DNA of 64,000 bases from Pseudomonas congelans (GCF_900103225.1 NZ_FNJH01000007.1:83184-147183); one strand, 5' to 3'. Counted from the first letter of the stretch, positions 43,220-51,999 are shown. The notes: generated by a model not told the origin, from the letters alone. Numbers and translations: made by a program.

Positions 43220-45139
43220 TCAGGCGCCGATAACGCCGCCATCTTCACGGGTGATGACCATCACCGATGAACGCGGTTTGCCGTTGGGCAAATGCTCGGG
43301 GAAGGTAGAGCCGCCGTTTTCGCCGGGATGCTGGATACCGATGAACAGGGTTTTGTAGTCAGGCGCAAAGCTGATACCGGTGATCTCGCAACCGATCGGC
43401 CCGACCAGAAAGCGACGGATCTCGCCGCTGGCAGGGTCGGCACAGAGCATCTGGTTGTTGCCCATGCCAGCAAAGTCGCCCTTGTTGCTGGAATCGCCAT
43501 CGGTCTGAATCCACAGGCGACCGGCCTGGTCGAAGCTCAGGCCGTCCGGGCTGTTGAACATGTTCTGCGCGTTGATATTGCTCGACCCGGCTTGCGGGGT
43601 GCCGGCATATACAGTCGGATTCCCTGCGACCACAAACAGATCCCATTCGAACTCCATCGCCGAAGGGTTACTGCCTTCTTCACGCCAGCGCAGGATCTGA
43701 CCGTACTGATTCTTGGCACGAGGGTTCGGTCCGCCAACCGGCTGACCTTCATCGCCGCGCTTGATGTTGTTGGTCAGGGTGCAATACACCTGGCCATCCT
43801 TGGGGCTGACCACAATCCACTCCGGGCGGTCCATGCGCGTGGCCTTGACCACGCTGGCCGCCAGGCGCGCATGAATCAACACTTCGGCCTGATTATTGAA
43901 ACCGGCAGCGGCATCCAGGCCGTTCTTGCCATGGGTCAGCTCGATCCACTGGCCTTTGCCTTTCGGATGATCGGGGTTGCTGTCGCCAGCGTCGAATTGC
44001 GCCACGTACAGCGTGCCGTGATCGAGCAGGTCGCGATTGGCTTTCGGGTTCTGGTGGTCGATCTTGTCGCGGCTGATGAACTTGTAGATGAATTCGCCAC
44101 GTTCGTCGTCGCCCATGTACACCACGGCGCGACCGCCCTTGGTTTGGGTGAACGCCGCATTCTCGTGCTTGAAGCGGCCGAGCGCGGTGCGCTTGACCGG
44201 CGTCGATTTGGGATCGAATGGATCGATCTCGACCACCCAGCCATGCCGGTTGATCTCGTTGGGGTTCTTCGCCACGTCGAAGCGCGGGTCGTGCGGGTGC
44301 CAGTTGATCTCCTTGCTGGCAGCGACAACGCCGTAGCGCTTCATGCCTGCATCGAACTTCTGCTCCGCATTGCTGCTGCCGAAGCAATCAGTGAAGTTCT
44401 CTTCGCACGTCAGGTACGTGCCCCACGGTGTTTGCCCGCTGGAGCAGTTCTGGAAGGTCCCGAGCGCATGCGTGCCGGTCTTGTCGGCCTCGGTCTTGAG
44501 CCAGTCGTGACCGGCTGCCGGGCCACTCAGGTTGATCGGCGTGTTGCCATGCACGCGCCGGTTGTAAGGCGAGTCCTGAACAAACTGCCACTTGCCGTTT
44601 TTCTGCTGGACCTCGATGACCGACACGCCTTCGGCCGCCAGAGCCTTTTGCACTTCTTCAGCCGATTGCGGCTCCTTGCCGTGATCGAAGAGGTAGCGGT
44701 AGTTGGTGTACTCGTTGTTGATCGCCATCAACGCGCGGTCTTTGTGACCTGGCATCGGGAACAGGCACATGCCGTCGTTGTTGTCGCCGAACTGCACTTC
44801 CTGAGCCTTGGCGGTGCCTTTGCCGCTCGGGTCGAACGCCGGGCCGCCTGCCTGCAACGGCTGGCCCCAGCTGATCAGTACCGAAGAGGTGTAGCCTGCC
44901 GGCAGGCTGATGCTGTCGGCGGTGGCAGCAGGAATGCTCTGGAAGCCGAGCAAGGTGCCAGAGGCCGCACTGACGCTGTCCGCCAGGACAGTGCGGCTGA
45001 GCAGGTTGCCACCCAGGAACATCGCCGCGCCACACAGGGCACCCGCGCTGATGAAACCGCGGCGGGTGAGGCCGACCTTGTCTGCGCCGACCATGTTTTC
45101 CAGATCGGTGGTTTGATTTTCTTCTAATAGTTTCATCAT
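43220..45139 (-). CDS. PhoX-like alkaline phosphatase (DUF839), Tat-exported
   Basis: A 639-residue protein of the PhoX family of calcium/iron-dependent alkaline phosphatases. The twin-arginine signal is at residues 25-45 (LTRRGFISAGALCGAAMFLGG). PhoX-type blocks follow: GTYLTCEENFTDCFG, NWHPHDPRFDV, GRFKHENAAF, YMGDDERGEFIYKF, GSSNINAQNMFNSPDGLSFD, in pieces. The cysteine in LTCEENF is the expected metal-centre ligand. The ATG at 45139 is chosen, with GAGGGAG upstream and a second Met right after. Export through Tat means it folds with its metals in the cytoplasm and works in the periplasm or outside. A Pho-box array lies 42 bases upstream. Confidence 0.9.
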   Translation of the reverse strand: MMKLLEENQTTDLENMVGADKVGLTRRGFISAGALCGAAMFLGGNLLSRTVLADSVSAASGTLLGFQSIPAATADSISLPAGYTSSVLISWGQPLQAGGPAFDPSGKGTAKAQEVQFGDNNDGMCLFPMPGHKDRALMAINNEYTNYRYLFDHGKEPQSAEEVQKALAAEGVSVIEVQQKNGKWQFVQDSPYNRRVHGNTPINLSGPAAGHDWLKTEADKTGTHALGTFQNCSSGQTPWGTYLTCEENFTDCFGSSNAEQKFDAGMKRYGVVAASKEINWHPHDPRFDVAKNPNEINRHGWVVEIDPFDPKSTPVKRTALGRFKHENAAFTQTKGGRAVVYMGDDERGEFIYKFISRDKIDHQNPKANRDLLDHGTLYVAQFDAGDSNPDHPKGKGQWIELTHGKNGLDAAAGFNNQAEVLIHARLAASVVKATRMDRPEWIVVSPKDGQVYCTLTNNIKRGDEGQPVGGPNPRAKNQYGQILRWREEGSNPSAMEFEWDLFVVAGNPTVYAGTPQAGSSNINAQNMFNSPDGLSFDQAGRLWIQTDGDSSNKGDFAGMGNNQMLCADPASGEIRRFLVGPIGCEITGISFAPDYKTLFIGIQHPGENGGSTFPEHLPNGKPRSSVMVITREDGGVIGA

Positions 45140-45180
45140 CACGGCTCCCTCGAATATGGCAGCCACCTTAGTGCGCGCAT

Positions 45181-45209
45181 ATGACGAAATTGTGTCGTGG
45201 TGATGACTT
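45181..45209 (-). promoter_or_regulatory. Pho-box array upstream of phoX-like gene
   Basis: On the minus strand three 7-mers with an exact 11-base period read AAGTCAT, ACGACAC and TCGTCAT. The outer two match the PhoB repeat CTGTCAT at 5 of 7, the middle one only at 3 of 7. The spacing and the nature of the gene support it; the match is weaker than at 37452. Confidence 0.5.
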
Positions 45210-45217
45210 GCCAGCGC

Positions 45218-45982
45218 CTAAAGCGGTATACCAAGCAACACCAGTGAAGCTGAAAATCTTGCCTGCACCGTGGCGCCGGGTTTCAGCTGCTGTGCATGCA
45301 GGTGCTCAGGCGTCGCCAGGGCGCACAGCGTCTGGCCGCCGGGGAGTGTGATGCGTACTTCACTTGGACCATCTTCAGCCTCGGCCATGCTGTCGATTCG
45401 ACCGATCAGGCAATTGTTTCCATTTGTTTCTTGGGTGTCGTCTGGGTGCAGTTGCAGCCAGCCGGCCTTGATCAGTGCAACCACTTCCGTGCCGTTCTCC
45501 AGCTCCAGACGCAGGGTGCTGTCATGGGTGACCTGTGCTTCGATAAACACCTCGTCAGCCAATTGCAGGCGAACCTGATCGTTGTGTCCCTGTCGGGTGA
45601 TGCTGACGATTCGCCCCAGCAACTGGTTGCGTGCGCTGGTACGCAGGGTCAGGCGATTGAGCAGGTCCAGATCGCTGCTGTGTTCGGCTGCTTCCAGCAC
45701 CTGGGCCTGCAATGCTTGGACGCGCTGATAGAGACGCAGCACTCGCTCGCCCTCGACCGACAACTTCGCGCCGCCACCGCCGCGCCCTCCGACACTGCGC
45801 TCTACCAGCGGTTTTTGCGCCAGATTGTTCAACTCGTCGATGGCGTCCCAGGCCGCCTTGTAGCTCAGCCCTGCGCTTTTCGCCGCACGGGTGATCGAGC
45901 CCTGTTCGGCAATATGCTGCAACAGCGCAATGCGTTGCGGGCGGCGGACCATGTGTTGCGTCAGCAAGGTGGGTAGGGACAT
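45218..45982 (-). CDS. modE: Molybdate-responsive regulator ModE
   Basis: A 254-residue regulator. The N-terminal winged helix spans about 12-85 (ALLQHIAEQGSITRAAKSAG, WDAIDELNNL, then a Gly-rich wing GGRGGGGAKLS). Two TOBE/Mop molybdate-binding repeats follow, at about 115-180 (TSARNQLLGRIVSI) and 187-254 (NNCLIGRIDSM). ModE represses molybdate uptake when molybdate is bound. No mod transport genes are adjacent here. The gene is monocistronic and its stop lies just beside the Pho-box array of the phoX-like gene. Confidence 0.92.
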   Translation of the reverse strand: MSLPTLLTQHMVRRPQRIALLQHIAEQGSITRAAKSAGLSYKAAWDAIDELNNLAQKPLVERSVGGRGGGGAKLSVEGERVLRLYQRVQALQAQVLEAAEHSSDLDLLNRLTLRTSARNQLLGRIVSITRQGHNDQVRLQLADEVFIEAQVTHDSTLRLELENGTEVVALIKAGWLQLHPDDTQETNGNNCLIGRIDSMAEAEDGPSEVRITLPGGQTLCALATPEHLHAQQLKPGATVQARFSASLVLLGIPL

Positions 45983-46046
45983 GGAAATCCGGGCGGTCGA
46001 GTAGGAGAGGGCAGTATGATCGCTCTTGTGCGCGGCGTCGAAAACC

Positions 46047-46144
46047 GGACGCGGAGCGTGGTCCGCATGCCTTTCGTGACGCTCTGCGTCACAATTCTGC
46101 GCCGCACCGCACGCTCAAGATCTGACGCGGAGCGTGGGAGCGAT
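46047..46144. repeat. Diverged REP-like elements between modE and comF
   Basis: GGACGCGGAGCGTGG, inverted GTGACGCTCTGCGTCAC and GACGCGGAGCGTGGGAGCGAT modules lie in the 195-base gap between divergent modE and the 3' end of comF. They are less regular than the copies at 31 and 12928. Confidence 0.65.
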
Positions 46145-46177
46145 GAGAGTCTTGAGGTTCATGAACATAGAACCAGA

Positions 46178-46912
46178 TCAATCGCCCGGTTTGGGCGTCC
46201 GCGCCAGGCAATACACGTCCACTCTTCGCGCGCCGGCCTTGTTCAGCAATCGTGCAATCACCTCTGCCGTCGAACCGGTTGTCACAACATCGTCGATCAG
46301 CGCCAGATGCCTGCCTTGTACCCAATCGGGATCAACCAGGGTGAAGGCGCCGCGCAGGTTGCGTTTGCGGGCTTTGGCGTCCAGGCCCTGTTGTGCGGTT
46401 GTCTCCCGGCTGCGCAACACATGCTCTTCGTCGACCGGCAGTTGCAGCTGTTTACCCAGCCAGCCGGCCAGCATCGCCGCTTGATTGTAGCCGCGCTGGC
46501 GCAAGCGCTTGTTGGCCAGTGGTACTGGAATGAGGCAGTCGGGACGCGGCAGGTCTTCCTCGAAACGGTGCTGCAGATACTGTGCACACAGCTCCGCCAG
46601 CAGCCGTCCCATGGGCCATTTGCCGTTGTGTTTGAAGCGGGTGATCAAGCCGTCGACCGGGAAATCGTACAGCCAGGGCGCGATGACCTGAGTAAAGCCC
46701 GGCGGCCGCTTGCAACATTGTGCGCAGCTCATGCCTGAGCGGGGTAACGGCAGCGCACAGCACACGCAGGCGTTGCCCAGCCACGGCAGCTCTGCTTCGC
46801 ACGGCACGCAGATGGGCGCGGGCACCTCACTGCGTTCATCGCATAACAAACAGGATTGTTTGTTTTTTAACCAGATGTAAACCTCGTGAGTATGGTTGGG
46901 TTGACAGTGCAT
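46178..46912 (-). CDS. ComF-family phosphoribosyltransferase-like protein
   Basis: A 244-residue ComF-type protein with an N-terminal zinc-ribbon-like set of cysteines (CLLCDE, ICVPCE, CVCCALPL, CAQCC) and a phosphoribosyltransferase fold. The PRPP loop is HLALIDDVVTTGSTAEV. Homologues (ComF, GntX) are linked to DNA uptake or use of exogenous DNA, with no settled enzyme activity. The ATG at 46912 is preceded by AAGGAAGAG. Its first codons overlap the operator of the divergent bioB gene. Confidence 0.9.
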   Translation of the reverse strand: MHCQPNHTHEVYIWLKNKQSCLLCDERSEVPAPICVPCEAELPWLGNACVCCALPLPRSGMSCAQCCKRPPGFTQVIAPWLYDFPVDGLITRFKHNGKWPMGRLLAELCAQYLQHRFEEDLPRPDCLIPVPLANKRLRQRGYNQAAMLAGWLGKQLQLPVDEEHVLRSRETTAQQGLDAKARKRNLRGAFTLVDPDWVQGRHLALIDDVVTTGSTAEVIARLLNKAGARRVDVYCLARTPKPGD

Positions 46913-46935
46913 GACTCTTCCTTAAATATGCCCGA
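46875..46935 (+). promoter_or_regulatory. bioB promoter with BirA-like operator
   Basis: ATGTAAACC (46875-46883), 15 bases, then GGTTGACAG (46899-46907) matches the BirA operator form TTGTAAACC-N14/16-GGTTTACAA with few mismatches. The right half contains a perfect -35 TTGACA (46901-46906), and an AT-rich -10 region (TTAAATAT) follows at the usual distance. BirA bound to biotinyl-AMP would cover the -35. The operator lies within codons 2-13 of comF. Confidence 0.65.
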
Positions 46936-47002
46936 CATCCGTGTAGCGCCTGGGGTCTTTCCCGCCCTCGCGCATTGCCCAGAAACACCAAGGAGCCGCC
47001 CG

Positions 47003-48061
47003 ATGAGCGCCAGCACCACCGCCACTTTGCGTCACGACTGGACTTTAGCCGAGGTCAGGGCGCTGTTCGTACAGCCATTCAATGACCTGCTGTTTCAGGC
47101 GCAAACGGTGCACCGCGCTCATTTCGACGCCAACCGCGTGCAAGTCTCCACGCTGCTGTCGATCAAGACCGGTGCCTGCCCGGAAGACTGCAAGTACTGT
47201 CCGCAGTCCGGCCACTACAACACCGGTCTTGAGAAAGAAAAGCTGCTGGAAGTGCAGAAGGTTCTTGAAGAAGCCGCGCGCGCCAAGGCCATTGGTTCGA
47301 CCCGCTTCTGCATGGGCGCGGCGTGGAAGCACCCCTCCGCCAAGGACATGCCTTACGTGCTGGAGATGGTCAAAGGCGTGAAAGCCATGGGCATGGAAAC
47401 CTGCATGACCCTGGGCCGCCTCGATCAGGAACAGACCGAAGCGCTGGCCACCGCCGGCCTGGATTACTACAACCACAACCTCGATACCTCGCCGGAGTTC
47501 TACGGCAGCATCATCACCACCCGTACCTACGCCGAACGCCTGCAAACCCTGGCCTACGTGCGTGATGCGGGAATGAAGATCTGCTCCGGTGGCATTCTGG
47601 GCATGGGCGAGTCCCTGGATGACCGCGCCGGGCTGCTGATTCAGCTGGCCAACCTGCCAGAGCATCCGGAGTCGGTGCCGATCAACATGCTGGTCAAGGT
47701 CGCCGGTACGCCGCTGGAAAACGCCGAAGATGTCGACCCGTTCGATTTCATTCGCATGCTCGCCGTGGCACGGATTCTCATGCCGCAATCCCATGTGCGT
47801 CTGTCCGCCGGTCGTGAAGCGATGAACGAGCAAATGCAGGCACTGGCGTTCTTCGCCGGGGCCAACTCGATTTTCTACGGCGACAAGCTGCTGACTACCG
47901 CCAATCCGCAGGCCGACAAGGACATGCTGCTGTTCTCGCGTCTGGGCATCAAACCCGAAGCGGGCGAAGGGCATGCCGACGAAGTGCACCAGGCCGCCAT
48001 CGAACAGGCGCTGGTCGAGCAGCAAAGCAGCTCGATGTTCTACGACGCCGCCTCTGCCTGA
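47003..48061 (+). CDS. bioB: Biotin synthase
   Basis: A radical SAM enzyme that inserts sulfur into dethiobiotin, the last step of biotin synthesis. It is 352 residues. The 4Fe-4S cysteines are in CPEDCKYCPQ (Cys59, 63, 66). Other BioB features are YYNHNLDTSPEFY and CSGGILGMGES. AAGGAG lies 7 bases before the ATG at 47003. It is the first gene of bioBFHCD and is separated from bioF by an intrinsic terminator, which may reduce expression of the downstream genes. Confidence 0.97.
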   Translation: MSASTTATLRHDWTLAEVRALFVQPFNDLLFQAQTVHRAHFDANRVQVSTLLSIKTGACPEDCKYCPQSGHYNTGLEKEKLLEVQKVLEEAARAKAIGSTRFCMGAAWKHPSAKDMPYVLEMVKGVKAMGMETCMTLGRLDQEQTEALATAGLDYYNHNLDTSPEFYGSIITTRTYAERLQTLAYVRDAGMKICSGGILGMGESLDDRAGLLIQLANLPEHPESVPINMLVKVAGTPLENAEDVDPFDFIRMLAVARILMPQSHVRLSAGREAMNEQMQALAFFAGANSIFYGDKLLTTANPQADKDMLLFSRLGIKPEAGEGHADEVHQAAIEQALVEQQSSSMFYDAASA

Positions 48062-48071
48062 TCCGTTGAAT

Positions 48072-48096
48072 GGGCCGGACTGTTCCGGCCCTTTTT
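48072..48096 (+). terminator. Intrinsic terminator between bioB and bioF
   Basis: GGGCCGGA, 4-base loop CTGT, TCCGGCCC, then five T. It lies 11 bases past the bioB stop and 30 before bioF. As the operon otherwise continues, it probably acts as a partial terminator that keeps bioB mRNA in excess. Confidence 0.8.
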
Positions 48097-48125
48097 GAAT
48101 TGTCATCCTCCGGACCGGGGCCTGC

Positions 48126-49316
48126 ATGTCTTTTGATCTCCGCACGCGCCTCGATGCCCGTCGCGCCGCACACCTCTATCGCCAGCGCCCGCTGCTGCAA
48201 AGTCCGCAGGGGCCGCAGGTCATCGTCGACGGCCAGCCATTGCTGGCGTTCTGCAGCAACGATTACATGGGGCTGGCCAATCATCCCGAGGTGATCGCTG
48301 CCTGGCAGGCGGGCGCCGAGCGCTGGGGCGTGGGAGGCGGGGCTTCGCATCTGGTGATCGGCCACAGCGCGCCGCACCACGAACTGGAAGAAGCGCTGGC
48401 CGAGCTGACCGGTCGTCCGCGCGCGCTGTTGTTTTCCAATGGCTACATGGCCAACCTCGGCGCGGTGACCGCGTTGGTCGGGCAGGGCGATACGGTGCTG
48501 GAAGACCGTCTCAACCACGCCTCGCTGCTGGATGCCGGTCTGCTCAGCGGTGCACGATTCTCGCGTTATCTGCACAACGATGTGAGCAGCCTGGAAGCCC
48601 GCCTGAAAAAATCCGTGGGCGATACCCTGGTGGTGACCGATGGGGTGTTCAGCATGGATGGCGATATCGCTGATCTGCCGGCGCTGGCCCGAGCGGCGAG
48701 GGCCAAAGGGGCCTGGCTGATGGTGGACGACGCCCATGGCTTCGGCCCCTTGGGCGCCAACGGTGCCGGTATCGTCGAACATTTCGGCCTGACTATGGAT
48801 GACGTGCCCGTGCTGGTCGGCACCCTGGGCAAGTCGTTCGGCACTTCCGGAGCGTTCGTGGCAGGCAGTGAAGAACTGATCGAAACCCTGATCCAGTTTG
48901 CCCGGCCTTACATTTACACGACCAGCCAGCCGCCCGCGCTGGCCTGCGCCACCTTGAAAAGCCTGCAGCTGTTGCGCACCGAGCATTGGCGTCGCGAGCA
49001 TCTGACGCGTCTGATCGAGCAGTTTCGTCGTGGTGCCGAGCAGATCGGGCTGCAACTGATGGACAGCTTTACCCCGATCCAGCCGATCATGATCGGTGAT
49101 GCTGGCCGGGCGTTGCGCCTCTCGCAGTTGCTCCGCGAGCGTGGCCTGCTGGTCACCGCCATTCGCCCGCCCACCGTGCCTGCGGGCAGTGCGCGGCTTC
49201 GTGTGACGTTGTCTGCCGCGCACAGCGAAGCCGACGTGCAGCTATTATTGAACACTCTGGAGCAGTGCTACCCGCTGCTGGATGCCCACCAATCCTCGGA
49301 GCCTGTTCATGCGTGA
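48126..49316 (+). CDS. bioF: 8-amino-7-oxononanoate synthase
   Basis: A PLP enzyme joining pimeloyl-ACP and L-alanine. It is 396 residues. The PLP lysine is in GTLGKSFGTSGAF (about residue 238), and the aspartate pairing with PLP is in VDDAHGFG. Its end overlaps bioH by 8 bases. Confidence 0.96.
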   Translation: MSFDLRTRLDARRAAHLYRQRPLLQSPQGPQVIVDGQPLLAFCSNDYMGLANHPEVIAAWQAGAERWGVGGGASHLVIGHSAPHHELEEALAELTGRPRALLFSNGYMANLGAVTALVGQGDTVLEDRLNHASLLDAGLLSGARFSRYLHNDVSSLEARLKKSVGDTLVVTDGVFSMDGDIADLPALARAARAKGAWLMVDDAHGFGPLGANGAGIVEHFGLTMDDVPVLVGTLGKSFGTSGAFVAGSEELIETLIQFARPYIYTTSQPPALACATLKSLQLLRTEHWRREHLTRLIEQFRRGAEQIGLQLMDSFTPIQPIMIGDAGRALRLSQLLRERGLLVTAIRPPTVPAGSARLRVTLSAAHSEADVQLLLNTLEQCYPLLDAHQSSEPVHA

Positions 49317-50040
49317 TCGTCTGATTCTGTTGCCAGGCTGGGGCCTTGGCGTTTCGCCGCTGGAGCCGCTTGCCGCTGCGTTGCGCGGGCTGGATGAGCA
49401 CCTGCGGGTTGAGATCGAGCCGTTGCCGGATATCGACAGTTGCGATTTGCCAGACTGGCTCGACGAACTGGACACCAACCTGCCAGACGATGCCTGGCTG
49501 GGCGGCTGGTCATTGGGTGGCATGCTCGCGGCTGAACTGGCGGCGCGGCGCGGCTATCGTTGCTGCGGGTTGCTGACGTTGGCCAGTAATGCCTGTTTCG
49601 TCACCCAAGGGGCCTGGCCGAACGCGATGCCCGTGCACGATTTCGAGGCGTTTCTGGCGGGCTGTGCCGTTGATTCGGAGCTGACCCTCAAGCGTTTCAG
49701 CCTGTTATGCACGCAAGGCGCAGAAGACCCGCGCGGTCTGGCACGGCTGCTCAAGGCCGGCGCGCCGCACTTGTCGAAAACGGCGTTGATCGATGGCCTG
49801 AAAATACTCCGGCAACTCGACACCCGCAGCGCACTGCAAACCTATCGTGGCCCGCAACTGCACCTGTTCGCCGGGCTGGATGCCTTCGTGCCCGCCGAGG
49901 CGGCAAGTGATCTGCTGGCCTTGTTGCCTGATGTCGAAGTGGGCCTGATCGAGCAGGCCAGTCATGCATTCCTTGTGGAAAACCCTCACGGGGTGGCGGC
50001 CGCGATCCACGCCTTTCTGCACGAGCTGGACGATGACTGA
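49309..50040 (+). CDS. bioH: Pimeloyl-ACP methyl ester esterase
   Basis: An alpha/beta hydrolase that removes the methyl group from pimeloyl-ACP methyl ester. It is 243 residues. The nucleophile elbow is GWSLGG (Ser68), and the acid and base are expected in LDAFVP and EQASHAFL near the C-terminus. The ATG at 49309 lies inside the end of bioF. Its stop overlaps the bioC start by 8 bases. Confidence 0.94.
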   Translation: MRDRLILLPGWGLGVSPLEPLAAALRGLDEHLRVEIEPLPDIDSCDLPDWLDELDTNLPDDAWLGGWSLGGMLAAELAARRGYRCCGLLTLASNACFVTQGAWPNAMPVHDFEAFLAGCAVDSELTLKRFSLLCTQGAEDPRGLARLLKAGAPHLSKTALIDGLKILRQLDTRSALQTYRGPQLHLFAGLDAFVPAEAASDLLALLPDVEVGLIEQASHAFLVENPHGVAAAIHAFLHELDDD

Positions 50041-50842
50041 TCTTTCGACCCCCAAACCACCTTCTGTCTTGCCTGACAAACGACAGGTGGCCGCATCCTT
50101 TTCCCGCGCGGCAGGCAGTTATGACAGCGTTGCCGAGCTGCAGCGCAGTGTCGGTAATGAGCTGCTCGCGCGTCTGCCTGCGCAATGCAATCCGTCCCGC
50201 TGGCTTGATCTTGGCAGCGGCACTGGCTACTTCAGCCGTGCACTGGCGCAGGCGTTCGGTCGCAGCGAAGGCATTGCACTGGATATCGCCGAAGGCATGT
50301 TGCGTCATGCCCGACCCCTGGGTGGCGCACAGCACTTTATTGCGGGTGATGCCGAACACTTGCCGCTGCATGACCAGAGTTGCGGGCTGATTTTTTCCAG
50401 CCTCGCGGTGCAGTGGTGCGCCGATTTCGCTGCGGTGCTCAGTGAAGCTCACCGCGTATTGCAGCCAGGCGGCGTATTCGCCTTTGCCAGCCTGTGTGTC
50501 GGCACCCTGTACGAACTGCGCGACAGTTGGCAGGCCGTGGACGGGCAGGTGCATGTGAACCGTTTTCGTCACGAGGATGACTACCGCAAGCTGTGTGCGG
50601 CCAGCGGCCTGCGAGTGCGCAGCCTCGACGTTCGTCCGCAGGTCCTGCATTACCCGGACGTGCGCAGCCTGACGCACGAGTTGAAGGCGCTCGGTGCGCA
50701 CAATCTCAACCCCGGGCGGCCCAATGGTCTGACCGGGCGCGAGCGGATCATGGGCATGGTTCAGGCCTATGAAGGCTTCCGCGAGGACGCCGGACTGCCC
50801 GCCACCTATCAAGTGCTGTACGCGGTTCTTGAAAAAAACTGA
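50033..50842 (+). CDS. bioC: Malonyl-ACP O-methyltransferase
   Basis: An SAM-dependent methyltransferase that starts biotin synthesis by masking malonyl-ACP as a methyl ester. It is 269 residues. The SAM motif I is LDLGSGTGYFS (about residue 58), and the family phrase LAVQWCAD occurs near 125. It pairs with BioH, which later removes the methyl group. It starts inside the end of bioH. Confidence 0.95.
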   Translation: MTDLSTPKPPSVLPDKRQVAASFSRAAGSYDSVAELQRSVGNELLARLPAQCNPSRWLDLGSGTGYFSRALAQAFGRSEGIALDIAEGMLRHARPLGGAQHFIAGDAEHLPLHDQSCGLIFSSLAVQWCADFAAVLSEAHRVLQPGGVFAFASLCVGTLYELRDSWQAVDGQVHVNRFRHEDDYRKLCAASGLRVRSLDVRPQVLHYPDVRSLTHELKALGAHNLNPGRPNGLTGRERIMGMVQAYEGFREDAGLPATYQVLYAVLEKN

Positions 50843-50867
50843 CGGATTGACAGGAAAGAGTGCTGAA

Positions 50868-51548
50868 ATGACTGCCGCCTACTTCATCACCGGGACCGAT
50901 ACCGACGCTGGCAAGACCACGGTGGCTGCCGGTTTGCTGCATGCAGCCCGGTCGTCCGGCCTGAGCACGGCAGCCGGCAAGCCTGCTGCATCCGGTTGTT
51001 TTGTCACGCCACAGGGGCTACGCAACCCGGATGCCCTGGCGTTGCTGGCCGAGTGTTCTGTCGAGCTGGATTACGCTGAGGTCAATCCGCAGGCCTTCGA
51101 ACCGGCCATTGCTCCGCACCTGGCAGCACGCGAAGCCGGCGTCGCGTTGACGGTCGACTCGGTGCTGCAACCCATGCGGCATATCCTCGCCAAACAGGCC
51201 GATTTCACCCTGATCGAAGGGGCAGGCGGCTGGCGCGTACCATTGTCCGGGCAGAGCACGCTGTCCGATCTGGCCATTGCCCTGGATCTACCGGTGATTC
51301 TGGTGGTAGGCGTGCGTCTGGGCTGTATCAATCATGCGGTGCTGACTGCCGAAGCAATCGCCCGTGACGGGCTATGCCTGATCGGCTGGGTGGCCAACAT
51401 CGTCGATGCAGACACCTCGCGGCTTGAAGAAAATCTCGCCACGCTGGTCGAGCGTCTGCCTGCCCCTTGTCTGGGGCGGGTGCCGCGCTTGAACGAGCCA
51501 AACGCCGAAAATGTGGCGCAGTATCTTGATTTGAAGTTGTTGAGCTGA
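50868..51548 (+). CDS. bioD: Dethiobiotin synthetase
   Basis: ATP-dependent ring closure of 7,8-diaminononanoate to dethiobiotin. It is 226 residues. The P-loop is GTDTDAGKTT at the N-terminus and a second block is LIEGAGGWRVPL. It begins 25 bases after bioC with AGGAAAGAG upstream. No bioA is present in this window, so the aminotransferase must be encoded elsewhere. Confidence 0.96.
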   Translation: MTAAYFITGTDTDAGKTTVAAGLLHAARSSGLSTAAGKPAASGCFVTPQGLRNPDALALLAECSVELDYAEVNPQAFEPAIAPHLAAREAGVALTVDSVLQPMRHILAKQADFTLIEGAGGWRVPLSGQSTLSDLAIALDLPVILVVGVRLGCINHAVLTAEAIARDGLCLIGWVANIVDADTSRLEENLATLVERLPAPCLGRVPRLNEPNAENVAQYLDLKLLS

Positions 51549-51702
51549 CAGCGCCGCTATGTAGCTGACAGGCAAGACAGTTTTGGATTTTCAAGACTCA
51601 GGCTATCGTGCGGCCTAGTGCCATTAGTCTATTTGTCGAGTATTTCCAGGCAAATGCTGGTTCAATGGAACGTGTTCGTTTTTTTGAACTGAGGATCGGC
51701 TT

Positions 51703-51999
51703 ATGCAAATCACCATGAACAACACCCTCTACCCGGGCCTTAGCGCAATGCAGGTCGGGCAAGGTCGTGTGGATCAGGCGGCCACCCAGATCGCCAGCTC
51801 CAATATCGAAGTGTCGGGCAGAAGCCAGTCTTCTGACTTCCAACTTGAGAACCTGCGCTCGGTTGATCGCAGCCAGCGTTCCGATCTGCCGTCCAATATC
51901 GTCGAGCTCGAAGCCGGTAAGGGCCAGTTCGAGGCCGGACTGGCTGCGCAAAAAGCCAGCGACGAGATGCTTGGCACGCTGATCGACACCTACGCCTGA
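51703..51999 (+). CDS. Small protein resembling joined ends of a flagellar rod/hook protein
   Basis: 98 residues. The N-terminal half (LSAMQVGQGRVDQAATQIASSNIE) resembles the first helix and SNN-type motif of flagellar rod and hook proteins (FlgC, FlgG, FlgE). The C-terminal half (NIVELEAGKGQFEAGLAAQKASDEMLGTLID) resembles their last helix. The central domain is missing, and no flagellar genes are near. It sits between bioD and an acyl-CoA dehydrogenase, a position similar to that of a hypothetical gene in other Pseudomonas. TGAGGAT lies about 7 bases before the ATG. Function is unknown; the resemblance is by eye. Confidence 0.75.
   Translation: MQITMNNTLYPGLSAMQVGQGRVDQAATQIASSNIEVSGRSQSSDFQLENLRSVDRSQRSDLPSNIVELEAGKGQFEAGLAAQKASDEMLGTLIDTYA

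Noticed and set aside
43292..45127. A 611-codon open frame opposite the phoX-like gene.
   Set aside because: Same explanation: antisense shadow of a well-supported gene with GC-biased third positions.
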